NCBI RefSeq assembly: GCF_002257565.1
Contig: NZ_CP022736.1
Coordinates: forward strand, 2,108,001 to 2,172,000
Direction of reading: 5' to 3'
From: Herbaspirillum sp. meg3
Lineage (GTDB): Bacteria > Pseudomonadota > Gammaproteobacteria > Burkholderiales > Burkholderiaceae_D
Length of the DNA: 64,000 nucleotides
Made by a program: the position numbers and the translations under genes. Below, one piece after another: positions 1-8,467 of the stretch. How positions within the stretch are numbered: position 1 is the first letter of the stretch; each line of letters opens with the position of its first letter. Below the pieces are notes generated by a model that did not search any database, was not told the origin of the DNA, and saw nothing but the letters and a program-made list of their open reading frames with translations.

Positions 1-21
1 AACGGCGCAGATCATTTTTGA
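1..21 (+). CDS. possible 3' end of upstream ABC permease gene (partial)
   Basis: The first reading frame of the window runs open for six codons and stops with TGA at 19-21, about 20 bp before the ATG of the next permease gene. In Opp/Dpp-type operons a DppB/OppB-type permease normally precedes the DppC/OppC-type one, so this may be its end. Only six codons are visible, so the assignment rests on gene order alone. Confidence 0.25.
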   Translation, partial: NGADHF

Positions 22-41
22 CGAAACAGGCAATCCATCCT

Positions 42-947
42 ATGAGCTCTCCTTCTCTTCAGGCAGCGGCGTCCGAGACGCCCACGCAGATTTTTCTGCG
101 GCGTTTTCTGCAAAATCGCATTGCCACCGCCGCCGCACTGGTATTGTTGTTACTCACCATCGTGGCGCTGGCGGCACCGGTGCTGTCGCCGCAGAATCCT
201 TATGATCTCGCCAGGGTCTCCTTCATGGAGGCCGAGCAGGCACCCGGCGGTGTATCAGCCGATCACCAGTTGCACTTCTGGTTGGGTACCGACGGCGCCG
301 GTCGCGATGTGTTGAGCGCCATCATGTACGGCCTGCGTATCAGTCTCGGTATTGGTATTACGAGTGCGCTGACGGCATTGTTTTTTGGCACCTGTGTCGG
401 TTTGCTGGCGGCCTATCTGGGCGGCAAGGTGGATGCGGTATTGATGCGTATCGTCGACGTTCAACTGAGCTTTCCCTCTGTGCTGGTGGCGCTGATCCTG
501 TTGGCGGCGCTGGGGCAGGGCGTCGACAAAACGCTGATGGCACTGGTGCTGGTGCAATGGGCAGTGTTCGCACGCAACGTGCGGGGCGCCGCTATGGTGG
601 AGCGCGGCAAGGACTACGTCGAAGCGGCGCTGGGCCAAGGCTTGCCGGCCTGGCGTGTGATGTTTAAACACGTGCTGCCCAATTGCATGGCGCCGCTGAT
701 TGTGACCACCACCAACCAGATGGCGGCGGCGATCACACTTGAGGCGACCATGAGTTTCCTCGGCATCGGCTTGCCGCAGACCCGGCCCTCGCTGGGCTTG
801 CTGATTTCCAATGGTTTCGACTACATGCTGTCGAATCAATACTGGATCAGTGTTTTTCCGGGTGTGGCGCTGGTGGTGCTGGTGGTTGCCATCAGTTTGG
901 TCGGCGATCAATTGCGCGTCGTTCTCAACCCCAAGCTCGACGCATAG
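42..947 (+). CDS. ABC transporter permease, DppC/OppC type
   Basis: Inner-membrane permease of a peptide/nickel-class ABC importer; it should form a heterodimer with a DppB/OppB-type partner encoded just upstream. A first hydrophobic helix (about residues 27-48) is followed by the family motif GTDGAGRD in a periplasmic loop, then several further helices. The ATPase-contacting EAA loop is recognisable near residues 195-215 (EAALGQGLPAWRV). An in-frame TTG at 18 would add eight residues; the ATG at 42 is preferred because it fits the usual length and the TTG overlaps the probable upstream stop. Two ATPase genes follow closely. The substrate cannot be told from sequence: dipeptides, oligopeptides, glutathione or opines are all possible. 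Confidence 0.88.
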   Translation: MSSPSLQAAASETPTQIFLRRFLQNRIATAAALVLLLLTIVALAAPVLSPQNPYDLARVSFMEAEQAPGGVSADHQLHFWLGTDGAGRDVLSAIMYGLRISLGIGITSALTALFFGTCVGLLAAYLGGKVDAVLMRIVDVQLSFPSVLVALILLAALGQGVDKTLMALVLVQWAVFARNVRGAAMVERGKDYVEAALGQGLPAWRVMFKHVLPNCMAPLIVTTTNQMAAAITLEATMSFLGIGLPQTRPSLGLLISNGFDYMLSNQYWISVFPGVALVVLVVAISLVGDQLRVVLNPKLDA

Positions 948-958
948 AAGGACATTTC

Positions 959-1921
959 ATGGCACTGCTGGAAGTTAACAATCTGGTCACCGAGTTTCAT
1001 GGCCGCGCCGGCGTGGCGCGCGCGCTGGACCATGTCTCCTTCACGCTGGAAGCGGGCAAGGTGCTGGGCATCGTGGGTGAATCCGGTTCGGGGAAATCGG
1101 TGACGGCGTTTTCGCTGATGAATCTGTTGGATGCGCCGGGACGTATCGCCGGTGGCGAAATTCGCTTCAAAGGCGAAGATCTGCAACGCGCCACGGCGCG
1201 GCGCTGGAGCAAGTTGCGCGGCGACCGTATCGCGATGGTATTTCAGGATCCGATGATGTCGCTTAATCCGGTGATGAAGATTGGCGATCAATTGCGCGAG
1301 ACGGTGTCCATCCATCAGCGGCTACGAGGGAAGATGCTGGACGACAAAGTGTGTGAAGCCTTGCGCCGGGTCGGCATCCCGGCACCGGAAGAACGCATGC
1401 GTGCTTATCCGCACGAACTCTCGGGCGGCATGCGTCAGCGCGTCGCCATTGCCAACGCCATGATCAACGATCCGGACCTGATCATCGCCGATGAACCAAC
1501 CACGGCGCTGGACGTCACGATCCAGGCGCAGATCTTGTTCGAGATGAAAAACCTGGTGCGCGACAGCGGTACGGCGCTGATCTGGATTTCTCATGACATC
1601 AGCGTGGTCAAGGATCTGGCCGATGAAATCTGCGTCATGTACGCGGGCCGCGTCATCGAGCGTGGTCCGGTGGATGAAATTATCGCCCAGCCGCTGCATC
1701 CCTACACCAAGGGGCTGATCGATTCATTGCCGCAAGCGAGCAGCCGTGGCCAGCGGCTCTATTCGATACCGGGCTCGGCACCGCCGTTGTTGTCCTTGCC
1801 GCCAGGATGCGCGTTTGCGCCGCGCTGTTCACGTCGCAATGCTACCTGTGACACGGTTCCCCCGGTGGTGGCGGTTGGTACGCGCGAGCATCGCTGTTTT
1901 TATCCACTAGGTACACTATGA
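959..1921 (+). CDS. peptide-type ABC transporter ATPase, DppD/OppD type
   Basis: First of two ATPases powering the peptide-class importer. It has Walker A GESGSGKS near residue 40, the ABC signature LSGGMRQR, Walker B with DEPTTALD and an H-loop (WISHD). The C-terminal extension has the Cys-containing oligopeptide/dipeptide signature (CAFAPRCSRR), as in DppD/OppD. Length (320 aa) is normal. Its stop overlaps the start of the next ATPase by ATGA at 1918-1921, indicating translational coupling. It lies 11 bp after the permease in the same operon. Confidence 0.92.
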   Translation: MALLEVNNLVTEFHGRAGVARALDHVSFTLEAGKVLGIVGESGSGKSVTAFSLMNLLDAPGRIAGGEIRFKGEDLQRATARRWSKLRGDRIAMVFQDPMMSLNPVMKIGDQLRETVSIHQRLRGKMLDDKVCEALRRVGIPAPEERMRAYPHELSGGMRQRVAIANAMINDPDLIIADEPTTALDVTIQAQILFEMKNLVRDSGTALIWISHDISVVKDLADEICVMYAGRVIERGPVDEIIAQPLHPYTKGLIDSLPQASSRGQRLYSIPGSAPPLLSLPPGCAFAPRCSRRNATCDTVPPVVAVGTREHRCFYPLGTL

Positions 1922-2904
1922 ATCCCATCCTTGAAACCAGGAACCTGAGCAAGAGTTTTGGGCTCAAGCAAAGCACCGTGCGACGCGCAGCCCGTTCGCT
2001 CGGCTTGTCAAATCAGCCCGAGAAGAAAGTCTACGCCGTCAACGACTTGTCGCTGACGATCAACAAGGGTGAAGTACTTGGTCTGGTGGGCGAATCCGGT
2101 TGCGGCAAATCGACGGCCGGTCGCATGATCGCCGGACTGTTGCCGCCCACCAGCGGAGAGATCGCCTTCGAGGGCAAGCCGGTCGATTCGTCGCAGCCGT
2201 CGCGTCACCTCGAAACGCAGATGGTGTTCCAGAATCCCTATGCATCGCTCAACCCGCGCTTGCGCGTGGATCAGTTGATCAGCGAAGCCGCGCTCTATCA
2301 CAAGCTGGTAGAAAAACGCGACGTGCCATCTTTCGTCGCCGCTTTGCTTAAGCAGGTTGGCTTGGACGCTACTTATGCGTCTCGCTACCCGCATCAATTT
2401 TCCGGTGGACAGCGCCAACGTATTGCCATTGCACGTGCACTTTCGCTGAATCCCAAATTTGTGGTGTGCGACGAAGCTGTTTCTGCTTTGGATGTATCTG
2501 TGCAGGCGCAGGTATTGAATTTGTTCATGGATTTGCGTGAATCGAAAGAATTGACGTATCTCTTTATCAGTCATAACCTGGCGGTGGTCGAATATATTGC
2601 CGATCGGGTCGCCATTATGTATCTCGGTCGCGTCGTCGAGTTGGCTGATACGCAGGCAATTTTTACGTCGCCAAATCATCCCTATACACAAGCTCTGATT
2701 GCTGATGCGCCACGCCTTCAAGTAAAAATGGTAGAGCATCGTCCGGTGCAAGGAGAATTGCCGAGTCCGCTCAATCCTCCGTCAGGCTGCACGTTTCATC
2801 CGCGCTGTCCCCGGGCTATGCCACGCTGTGCCACCGAGCGTCCGATGCTAAGGAAGGTTGCAGAAGGGCATTTTTCGGCTTGTCATCTGAACGATTTGAG
2901 CTGA
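1918..2904 (+). CDS. peptide-type ABC transporter ATPase, DppF/OppF type
   Basis: Second ATPase of the importer, 328 aa. Walker A GESGCGKST, signature FSGGQRQR, Walker B CDEAVSALD and H-loop FISHN are all present. The C-terminus has the oligopeptide-transporter Cys motif (CTFHPRCPRAMPRC). About 30 residues are inserted between strand 1 and the Walker A strand (QSTVRRAARSLGL region), common in DppF/OppF ATPases. It is the last gene of the operon; the genomic island begins about 250 bp downstream. Confidence 0.92.
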   Translation: MNPILETRNLSKSFGLKQSTVRRAARSLGLSNQPEKKVYAVNDLSLTINKGEVLGLVGESGCGKSTAGRMIAGLLPPTSGEIAFEGKPVDSSQPSRHLETQMVFQNPYASLNPRLRVDQLISEAALYHKLVEKRDVPSFVAALLKQVGLDATYASRYPHQFSGGQRQRIAIARALSLNPKFVVCDEAVSALDVSVQAQVLNLFMDLRESKELTYLFISHNLAVVEYIADRVAIMYLGRVVELADTQAIFTSPNHPYTQALIADAPRLQVKMVEHRPVQGELPSPLNPPSGCTFHPRCPRAMPRCATERPMLRKVAEGHFSACHLNDLS

Positions 2905-3097
2905 TGGCTGCTGTGCTGGTTTATTCGGATTGCGGTCATGCGCAAAATTGTTCTCTAAGCGAATGTCAACTTTCCTTGCAAATTATGCAGTGAATGGCGT
3001 GAACCCTGGGGAAGTGAATTTGGAAGTGGTCAACGCGGTTCTGAAATTGGTGGATTCCGCAGTTAATCCGCAGTACGCCGACCTCTAAAAACAAAAA

Positions 3098-3117
3098 AAG
3101 CGCCTCAACAGGCGCTT
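3098..3117 (-). terminator. minus-strand terminator, probably the original tRNA-Ser terminator
   Basis: Perfect 8-bp stem AAGCGCCT/AGGCGCTT with a 4-nt loop; read on the minus strand it is followed by seven T. No minus-strand gene lies just upstream. It sits 34 bp left of a copy of the tRNA-Ser 3' end, so before the island inserted it would have ended the tRNA transcript. This is inference from layout. Confidence 0.75.
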
Positions 3118-3151
3118 AGCTATTTACTTCAACGAATCTGTATCCTTGTAT

Positions 3152-3166
3152 GGAGACGGAGGGATT
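3152..3166 (-). repeat. island attachment-site copy (tRNA-Ser 3' end fragment)
   Basis: 15 nt (GGAGACGGAGGGATT) identical to 34826-34840, the acceptor/T-arm part of tRNA-Ser(GCU), in the same orientation. The two copies flank about 31.7 kb containing two tyrosine recombinases, as expected for attL/attR of a tRNA-targeted integrative element. Confidence 0.8.
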
Positions 3167-3189
3167 GGCCTACGTTGCGCAGGCCGCTG

Positions 3190-3207
3190 AATCGCTTGCA
3201 AGCGATT
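3190..3207. repeat. 18-nt perfect palindrome
   Basis: AATCGCTTGCAAGCGATT, fully self-complementary, between the two tRNA-end fragments. It could be a recombinase or excisionase site, or a remnant; nothing else identifies it. Confidence 0.5.
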
Positions 3208-3297
3208 CCCTTCGAATCTTTCACGTAAGCCGCGCAGGCGGCGTACTCATCTCCGGAGACAGGTTTTCTGGGAAAACAAAACGGGAAGCACAAATAA

Positions 3298-3321
3298 AAA
3301 CACCCGCCGAAGCGGGTGTTT
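3298..3321 (-). terminator. second minus-strand terminator beside a tRNA-end fragment
   Basis: Stem AAACACCCGC/GCGGGTGTTT (10 bp) with a CGAA loop; on the minus strand a T-rich run follows. It is 7 bp left of the 3328-3341 tRNA-Ser fragment, repeating the terminator-plus-tRNA-end layout seen at 3098-3166. Confidence 0.7.
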
Positions 3322-3327
3322 GTATTC

Positions 3328-3341
3328 TGGCGGAGACGGAG
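3328..3341 (-). repeat. second tRNA-Ser 3'-end fragment (att remnant)
   Basis: 14 nt (TGGCGGAGACGGAG) identical to 34822-34835 and including the encoded CCA end. It covers a different part of the tRNA end than the 3152-3166 copy, and the sequences beyond the match differ. This suggests either an older or nested insertion event or a recombined attachment site. Confidence 0.6.
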
Positions 3342-3460
3342 TCGGCCGCAACACTGTTCGCCAAAGACCGCCATTGCGCATGAAACCTGCGCGGGGACTG
3401 GCTCATAGCCGAGTTCATATACGCCAGTGTTCGTCAATAATCTTCTGTATCCGGCGACCG

Positions 3461-3480
3461 TTTGCTAGTTGGTTTGCTAG
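3461..3480 (+). repeat. direct repeats near the left island end, candidate recombinase arm sites
   Basis: TTTGCTAG occurs twice 12 bp apart (3461-3468 and 3473-3480). The right island end has TTTGATAG with the same 12-bp period (34733-34740, 34745-34752) plus an inverted copy at 34700-34707. Over 20 nt the two ends match at 17 positions. This suits arm-type binding sites of the adjacent integrase. Confidence 0.55.
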
Positions 3481-3560
3481 CTAAAAGGCGGCCCCGATGA
3501 AGATTCGCCATGACGATATACTTCTAGGTTGTGCGATTTAGTCCTAACCAGGAGCATGAA

Positions 3561-4817
3561 TTGGCAGGCGCAATTAATAAACTGACAGATACAAAAATAG
3601 AAAAGTCCGTAAAAGCAGCAAAACTAGCCTCTAGTCAAAGTAAGGGGAAGGCCTCAATCGTCGGCGATGGCGGAGGTCTATATCTTCAGATCAGTAAAAC
3701 TGGCGCGGCTTCTTGGCTGTTCAGGTATATGCGGGATCGTAAGGCGGTCGGATTGGGTCTCGGCGCATATCCTGACGTATCGCTCAAGAACGCACGCGTA
3801 AAAGCTGACGCGTGCCGCACTCAACTCGCGGAAGACCGAGATCCTTTGACTGAGAAACGAGCTTCTCAGACAGCCGCCAAGGAACCTGTCCAAAAAGCGA
3901 AGACCTTTGACGAGTGCGCTGCAGAATATATCGCGGATCATCGTGCCGAGTGGAAAAACGCTAAGCATGCCCAGCAATGGGAGAACACTTTGGCAATGTA
4001 CGCTTCGCCCGTGATTGGCGATAAAGCCGTGGATGCGATCACTCTGGTCGACATTAAGAAGATCCTAGCGCCGATTTGGACCAGGAAATATGAAACGGCG
4101 AGCCGATTGCGAGGTCGGATCGAGTCAGTTCTTGGCTGGGCCACAGTGCACGAGCTGAGGACTGGCGACAATCCTGCACGGTGGAAAGGGCATCTAGAGC
4201 ACCTTTTAGCCAAAAGCTCGCTGACTCTACGCGCGGTCAAACATCACGCCGCGCTGCCCTATGCTGATATTCCAGCGTTCATACGTGCGTTGTCCCAGCA
4301 GGAAGGGATGGCACGATGGGCGCTTGAATTTCTTATCTTGACGGCGTGCAGGACCAGTGAGATTTGCCAAGCAAAATGGTCCGAGATAGACCTGAAGAAA
4401 GGCCTGTGGACCATCCCGGAAGAGCGCATGAAGGCAGGCAAAGAGCATCGAGTGCCGCTTTCTGATCGGGCCTTAACGGTTTTGCACTCCGTCAAACCGC
4501 TGGCCATTGGAGAATTCATATTCCCTGGCGGCGTGAAGGATAAGCACCTCTCCAACATGGCAATGATGATGTTGCTGCGCCGTATGGGCCACGACAAGAT
4601 CACCGTCCATGGCTTTCGCTCGACGTTCCGCGATTGGATCGGTGAAACGACTCAACACGAGTTCCAAGTTGCCGAGGCGGCACTAGCACACGGCCTGGCC
4701 GACAAGGTCGTCGCGGCTTATGCACGTGGGGATTTGTATGAAAAACGGTACGCGCTGATGCAGGATTGGAGTAACTATTGTTGGCCCGCAGAGAAGAGTA
4801 AAGCTATCGTTGTCTAA
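3561..4817 (+). CDS. P4-type tyrosine integrase (DUF4102 N-terminus)
   Basis: Site-specific tyrosine recombinase that would insert and excise the island at tRNA-Ser. The N-terminal part (GDGGGLYLQI ... SWLFRY ... GLGLGAYPDVSLKNAR) is the arm-binding DUF4102 domain of the P4 integrase family. The catalytic domain shows the first Arg in TACRTSE, the H-x-x-R box in HGFRSTFRDW, and a late His followed by the Tyr region (AHGLADKVVAAYARGD, then YEKR). A GTG at 3531 gives 428 aa, but AGGAG at 3550-3554 is well placed for the TTG at 3561, and starting there gives the INKLTDTKI beginning usual in the family. It is the first gene inside the left attachment site and reads inward. Confidence 0.9.
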   Translation: MAGAINKLTDTKIEKSVKAAKLASSQSKGKASIVGDGGGLYLQISKTGAASWLFRYMRDRKAVGLGLGAYPDVSLKNARVKADACRTQLAEDRDPLTEKRASQTAAKEPVQKAKTFDECAAEYIADHRAEWKNAKHAQQWENTLAMYASPVIGDKAVDAITLVDIKKILAPIWTRKYETASRLRGRIESVLGWATVHELRTGDNPARWKGHLEHLLAKSSLTLRAVKHHAALPYADIPAFIRALSQQEGMARWALEFLILTACRTSEICQAKWSEIDLKKGLWTIPEERMKAGKEHRVPLSDRALTVLHSVKPLAIGEFIFPGGVKDKHLSNMAMMMLLRRMGHDKITVHGFRSTFRDWIGETTQHEFQVAEAALAHGLADKVVAAYARGDLYEKRYALMQDWSNYCWPAEKSKAIVV

Positions 4818-4841
4818 TCTTAAAATTTAAAGACGCAATAT

Positions 4842-5768
4842 ATGAAACGCAACTTAGACCCTATCGGCTCACCAACACTCGAAAAGCCACACGGAGGATT
4901 TCACCCTAAACTTTTACGAGATGTTCTTCCAGCCAGCCGAGTTCCGCCGAGGTCCGCGGGAAACAAAGCACGTTATGGAGCGCTATCGGATTCGACCTCC
5001 TACAGTGAATATGCGTGGGAATTTTTGCGGAGAAATCGCTATTTCCAACAACAGTATGATGCATCGATGGGCGACTCTCGGATCATATTGGCCTTGGAGA
5101 AATCCATAGCCGACGAAGGAGCCTTTGATTCCGGACTATTTGAAGACGTGCACTATAAAGAACCATACATACATAAAGATAAGAAAATACAAATAAGATG
5201 GGCCTTAGTTGAAAACGTTTTGACGCATTGTCGAGACAGCGAATATAAGGTGCAGAGCACTATTGATGTGCCGATTTTCTATGCGCATGCATATTTGAGG
5301 CGCGCATTTTTTGCTCTGGATCCAGGTTTCGACTTGCCACCAGTAGATATACAAATTGAAATCGTTCGACGCTTTCTTATAGAAGAAGCCCAAAGTAAAA
5401 AATTTATCACGCCCCGAGAGCGGAAGAGAAAAAATCCATCTAGAGCAAAATTACGGAATTTACTTAGGATCATTGATTTATTCTCTGCTCCAAACAGTGA
5501 TCTTCGAAAAGTAAGTGAAGCTTTTATCACGCATGACCTCCAATCGATTTTATTCAGATCGCCTAATGCACGTTCTTTGCCTACTGAATCAACTGGTTTG
5601 GCAGGTGTGCATCAACCATCAAGGACAAAGGCAGAAATAGCGGCAGATCTTCGTGAGGCCGAATTAAAAGTAGCGGAGAAGGCCATTTCGAGGCTAGCTA
5701 CGGAAGCTTTTGATCTCGTCTACCGTGGCGGGTACTCAAAACTGATTCACTTCGATTATCAGACTTAG
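4842..5768 (+). CDS. DUF6499-like protein, possible transcriptional regulator
   Basis: 308 aa, 24 bp after the integrase. Residues about 45-70 contain YAWEFLRRN followed by spaced Tyr residues, resembling the N-terminal DUF6499 domain found in regulators carried by integrative elements. The rest is charged and largely helical, with a basic stretch ITPRERKRKNPSRAK near the middle; no enzyme motif was seen. Codon and base use are AT-rich compared with the core genes. Its place directly after the integrase suggests an element-borne regulator, but the function is not known. Confidence 0.7.
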   Translation: MKRNLDPIGSPTLEKPHGGFHPKLLRDVLPASRVPPRSAGNKARYGALSDSTSYSEYAWEFLRRNRYFQQQYDASMGDSRIILALEKSIADEGAFDSGLFEDVHYKEPYIHKDKKIQIRWALVENVLTHCRDSEYKVQSTIDVPIFYAHAYLRRAFFALDPGFDLPPVDIQIEIVRRFLIEEAQSKKFITPRERKRKNPSRAKLRNLLRIIDLFSAPNSDLRKVSEAFITHDLQSILFRSPNARSLPTESTGLAGVHQPSRTKAEIAADLREAELKVAEKAISRLATEAFDLVYRGGYSKLIHFDYQT

Positions 5769-6079
5769 GCTGATGTCGCACTCCAACACTGCGCAGTGCC
5801 GCGGAAACAAAGTTACAAAATGTTACATTTTCTAGGTTTTACTCCAATACCTATTTATTACTTTTTCTATTATGAGGATTTTTAGATATTTATCTTCATT
5901 ATGTCAATTGTTGACATTAATTAATGATATTTGAAATAACTGTGTATTTTTTTGAATATTATCCCTGCTATATCCCCAATATAAGAATATCTATTTTCAG
6001 ATATTGGTGAATTTCATTTATCTATAGTTCACTCCGATCTCACTTAATTGTTAAGCGAGGAACAACCGGAAGATCCAAA
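5769..6079 (+). promoter_or_regulatory. AT-rich intergenic region with palindrome upstream of the alpA-like gene
   Basis: No gene is seen in these 311 bp. The stretch is strongly AT-rich and contains ATGTCAATTGTTGACAT (5901-5917), an inverted repeat whose right arm includes a TTGACA hexamer (5911-5916) that could be a -35 element. It is probably the promoter/operator of the regulator and replication genes starting at 6080. GCGAGGAA at 6054-6061 may be the ribosome site. Confidence 0.4.
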
Positions 6080-6439
6080 ATGAACTTAGATACATCCAAC
6101 GAAAAAGAGCGCAACGACGCGCTCTTCAAGTGTCACAAAACTGCCCTTGCGCAAGTTGGCAAGGGCACACCCCACCAGTATCCAGTCGCTCTGATTGATG
6201 CCACAACCGAACGTTCCTTTAAGTTGATTTCGGTCGACAAGGTCTGCGAACTGCTCGACGTACAGCGAACCTTCGTCAACGAGCGCGTCGCTTCGGGCGA
6301 TCTGCCCAAGCCGATCAAGTTTGGTACTAGCCGGCGCGCCGCCATCCGCTTCGTTCTCTCGGAGATCCAAGACTACATCGCTCGTCTCGCAGCCGAACGT
6401 CACACCCCTAATTCGACTAACAACTCGTCGGTCAAATAA
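6080..6439 (+). CDS. AlpA-like excisionase/regulator
   Basis: 119 aa. Residues about 48-100 (FKLISVDKVCELLDVQRTFV, then VASGDLPKPIKFG, then a segment ending EIQDYI) match the winged-helix AlpA family (MerR-like DNA-binding fold), which in P4-type elements controls integrase or excision genes. The 50-residue N-terminal extension is unusual for AlpA proteins, which are typically about 70 aa. The gene lies 12 bp before the next one and likely shares its transcript. Role in excision or replication control is inferred from family and position. Confidence 0.75.
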   Translation: MNLDTSNEKERNDALFKCHKTALAQVGKGTPHQYPVALIDATTERSFKLISVDKVCELLDVQRTFVNERVASGDLPKPIKFGTSRRAAIRFVLSEIQDYIARLAAERHTPNSTNNSSVK

Positions 6440-6450
6440 CGGAGGCGAAA

Positions 6451-7011
6451 ATGACGGACAAAACCAATATCCCTCGCTTGATGCGCAAGCGCAAAAATGC
6501 GCATAAAGCCGTTGCCTATCCCCGCCCAATGTCGACGCAGTTGGCGATTCTGGATTCGTCAGGAAACATACCATTTTCATACGAAAAAGAAGTTGATGCG
6601 GATCCTAATAATTCTCATATCTTCTATGTAGACAGCATGCACTTTTACTTGAGTCCCGCGCCGAACGATCCAGAAAAAGCCATGAGAATCGTTATGAATG
6701 CACTGGCGACGTTCCATCGCGAACACCCAGAATGGCGTGACCGCTGGCCGGAGAAAGTGGAGCAACCAATTCGTTTTGAATGCTGGGATGGTTGTCGCAA
6801 CGGCTCGGTCATATTCAATACTGCGCGCGGCGACAAATTCATATACGCGACACATCTCGGCGGCGATGACGTTGCGCTGATGTTGCCTAACACTAAGCCC
6901 TACTCGTGGCAGAACGCAGGTCTCAGCTGGTTGCGCAACTACGAACGTTGTTGCGACCGCAATGCATGGAATCCACGTCCTTGGCGTGGCAAACCATGTG
7001 GGTGCAACTAA
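6451..7011 (+). CDS. hypothetical protein of the replication module
   Basis: 186 aa with a strong ribosome site (CGGAGG at 6441-6446). The N-terminus is very basic (RLMRKRKNAHK), suggesting nucleic-acid binding; the C-terminus is Cys/Trp-rich (YERCCDR ... RPWRGKPCGCN) and could bind metal. There is no transmembrane segment. No family was recognised. It stands between the AlpA-like gene and the probable replication initiator, so an accessory role in replication or its control is possible. Confidence 0.65.
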   Translation: MTDKTNIPRLMRKRKNAHKAVAYPRPMSTQLAILDSSGNIPFSYEKEVDADPNNSHIFYVDSMHFYLSPAPNDPEKAMRIVMNALATFHREHPEWRDRWPEKVEQPIRFECWDGCRNGSVIFNTARGDKFIYATHLGGDDVALMLPNTKPYSWQNAGLSWLRNYERCCDRNAWNPRPWRGKPCGCN

Positions 7012-7032
7012 GAGTCAATTTCAGTTATTCGG

Positions 7033-7058
7033 GCCAGTGCGGCATGAGCTGCACTGGC
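7033..7058 (+). promoter_or_regulatory. hairpin just upstream of the replication gene
   Basis: Perfect 8-bp arms GCCAGTGC/GCACTGGC around a 10-nt loop, 28 bp before the ATG at 7087 and 21 bp after the preceding stop. There is no T-tract, so it is not a typical terminator. It could be a translational control element or an origin hairpin. Confidence 0.45.
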
Positions 7059-7087
7059 ATCGCCAATACACTCATCTTTTACAACCA
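7057..7087 (+). repeat. 31-nt repeat, copy 1 (replication-gene leader)
   Basis: GCATCGCCAATACA followed by a diverged 17-nt stretch ending ACAACCA, reaching the A of the replication gene start codon. A second copy at 10028-10058 matches at 27 of 31 positions but has no start codon after it. Confidence 0.6.
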
Positions 7088-8319
7088 TGATAGACCTCCT
7101 CATCGTCTCCGGATGCCTCGGCACACACCAAGACCACCATCTCAAGCGTATTACGCAAATTAGCTTTGCGCGATTTAACGACTACTTTTCCAAGCCCACA
7201 ATCACTTTCATTAACCTCCCCATTACTGGTGCACAGGTCGAGGTGAAATGCTGGGTCGAGTTGGTAGCAGACATCCCACGCACATTCGTCCAGATCAGTA
7301 TTCCACTCCCCGCCGTCACCATCGGTCAGAACTATGCCCATGCAGGCTTGGAGGTGCTTAAGAACGAGCTGGATTGCGCATCTCTCATCGTCAAGCTGAC
7401 GTTGCTCACGTTAGGTTTCAACGAGGCCGAGATCGCGCTGTTTATGGAATCTTCCAGTCCTAAGATGGTTGAACTTACCTGGAACACGCCAACGAGCAGT
7501 GAAGATGCACTGAAGAACCTGCAACAACGAACGTTTCACGCGTTGGAGCTAGTCAAAAAAGCTAGCCGTCGCCATGATTCTCAGATCCGCGACCTAGACT
7601 ATCGTAAAAAGAACTTCGCGCCGGCGGTGCTGGCGTCGCTCAAGAATGGCGACCAGTTCCGTCAGTACGGCAAGTTCGATCAAATCGCTGCTAAGTCGAA
7701 TCGCGGCAAGACGCGTTATAAGGTATCTGCCGAAATGGCTAGACAAAAGGATCAGTTACTGGATGCCATTCGCTTTCACGCTCGCAACGAAGTCCGGCTA
7801 GGTTTCGAAACGCTCAAATCCCTGGGTATGGCGCATCCTAAAAACTGGACAGCGGAAGGCTTGAAAACAGGTATTGACGGTGTCTGGCATCACTTGGGCT
7901 TTGCCGTGAAACCGCGGCTGGACCGTTCGCAGCTGAGCCCCGAAGCGTTGACCTCACTGGATCAGTTTGACGTAGGCGTGGACCTGGTGGCGGCTTTACC
8001 AGCGCACACATTTTCCCGCCATCGCAAGAGCATCCTGGCTGCCAATGGTCCGGATATCGCAATTCCCTGGCGCCATGGTCAGGTCAATCCTGAGTCAGTG
8101 GGCTATCAGCTGCAATACGAGCGCCGCTGGAAGCCGACCAAGTTTCAGAAGTTGGTAATCTCCGCTGCGACCGCCCCGGCAATCGAGACGGACCTGCAGC
8201 GTGGTATCGCGTTCATCCGCGACGGGGAGCTGCCGGATATTGCTGATTCCGACGAGCTAGAACGCTGGATGACCCGCTGGAAAGCTTTTATGGCGAAGGA
8301 GCGCCTGCTGATGGGTTAG
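7087..8319 (+). CDS. probable phage/plasmid replication initiator (gene II/X-like)
   Basis: 410 aa. Its layout resembles the filamentous-phage gene II/X and plasmid replication family (Phage_CRI): an N-terminal region with beta-strands (VEVKCWVELV ... FVQISIPLP ... IGQNYAHAG), a central FRQYGKFDQIAAK segment comparable to the family's YSK box, and FHARNEVRLGFETLKSLG resembling the R-x-E-x-R-L motif. These proteins nick a double-strand origin for rolling-circle replication. The match is from memory of family pattern, not an alignment. No clear Shine-Dalgarno precedes the ATG. With integrase and AlpA it would let the element replicate after excision. Confidence 0.55.
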   Translation: MIDLLIVSGCLGTHQDHHLKRITQISFARFNDYFSKPTITFINLPITGAQVEVKCWVELVADIPRTFVQISIPLPAVTIGQNYAHAGLEVLKNELDCASLIVKLTLLTLGFNEAEIALFMESSSPKMVELTWNTPTSSEDALKNLQQRTFHALELVKKASRRHDSQIRDLDYRKKNFAPAVLASLKNGDQFRQYGKFDQIAAKSNRGKTRYKVSAEMARQKDQLLDAIRFHARNEVRLGFETLKSLGMAHPKNWTAEGLKTGIDGVWHHLGFAVKPRLDRSQLSPEALTSLDQFDVGVDLVAALPAHTFSRHRKSILAANGPDIAIPWRHGQVNPESVGYQLQYERRWKPTKFQKLVISAATAPAIETDLQRGIAFIRDGELPDIADSDELERWMTRWKAFMAKERLLMG

Positions 8320-8467
8320 ATTACTCGTCAATGGCAGGTAATAATGGTTGGGGCAAAGGAGGGGAGATGGCTTTCCGTACGGGGCAACTACGCAGGACTG
8401 TAGCGTGCTCCATCGGCCCCTTTTGCTAAGATGCTATTTTCTACCCACAATTGACGGAGTTAAATCC

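Noticed and set aside
3129..3437. 102-codon minus-strand ORF across the tRNA-end fragments
   Set aside because: It runs through a terminator hairpin and both att fragments, so coding is unlikely, though part of its translation looks protein-like.
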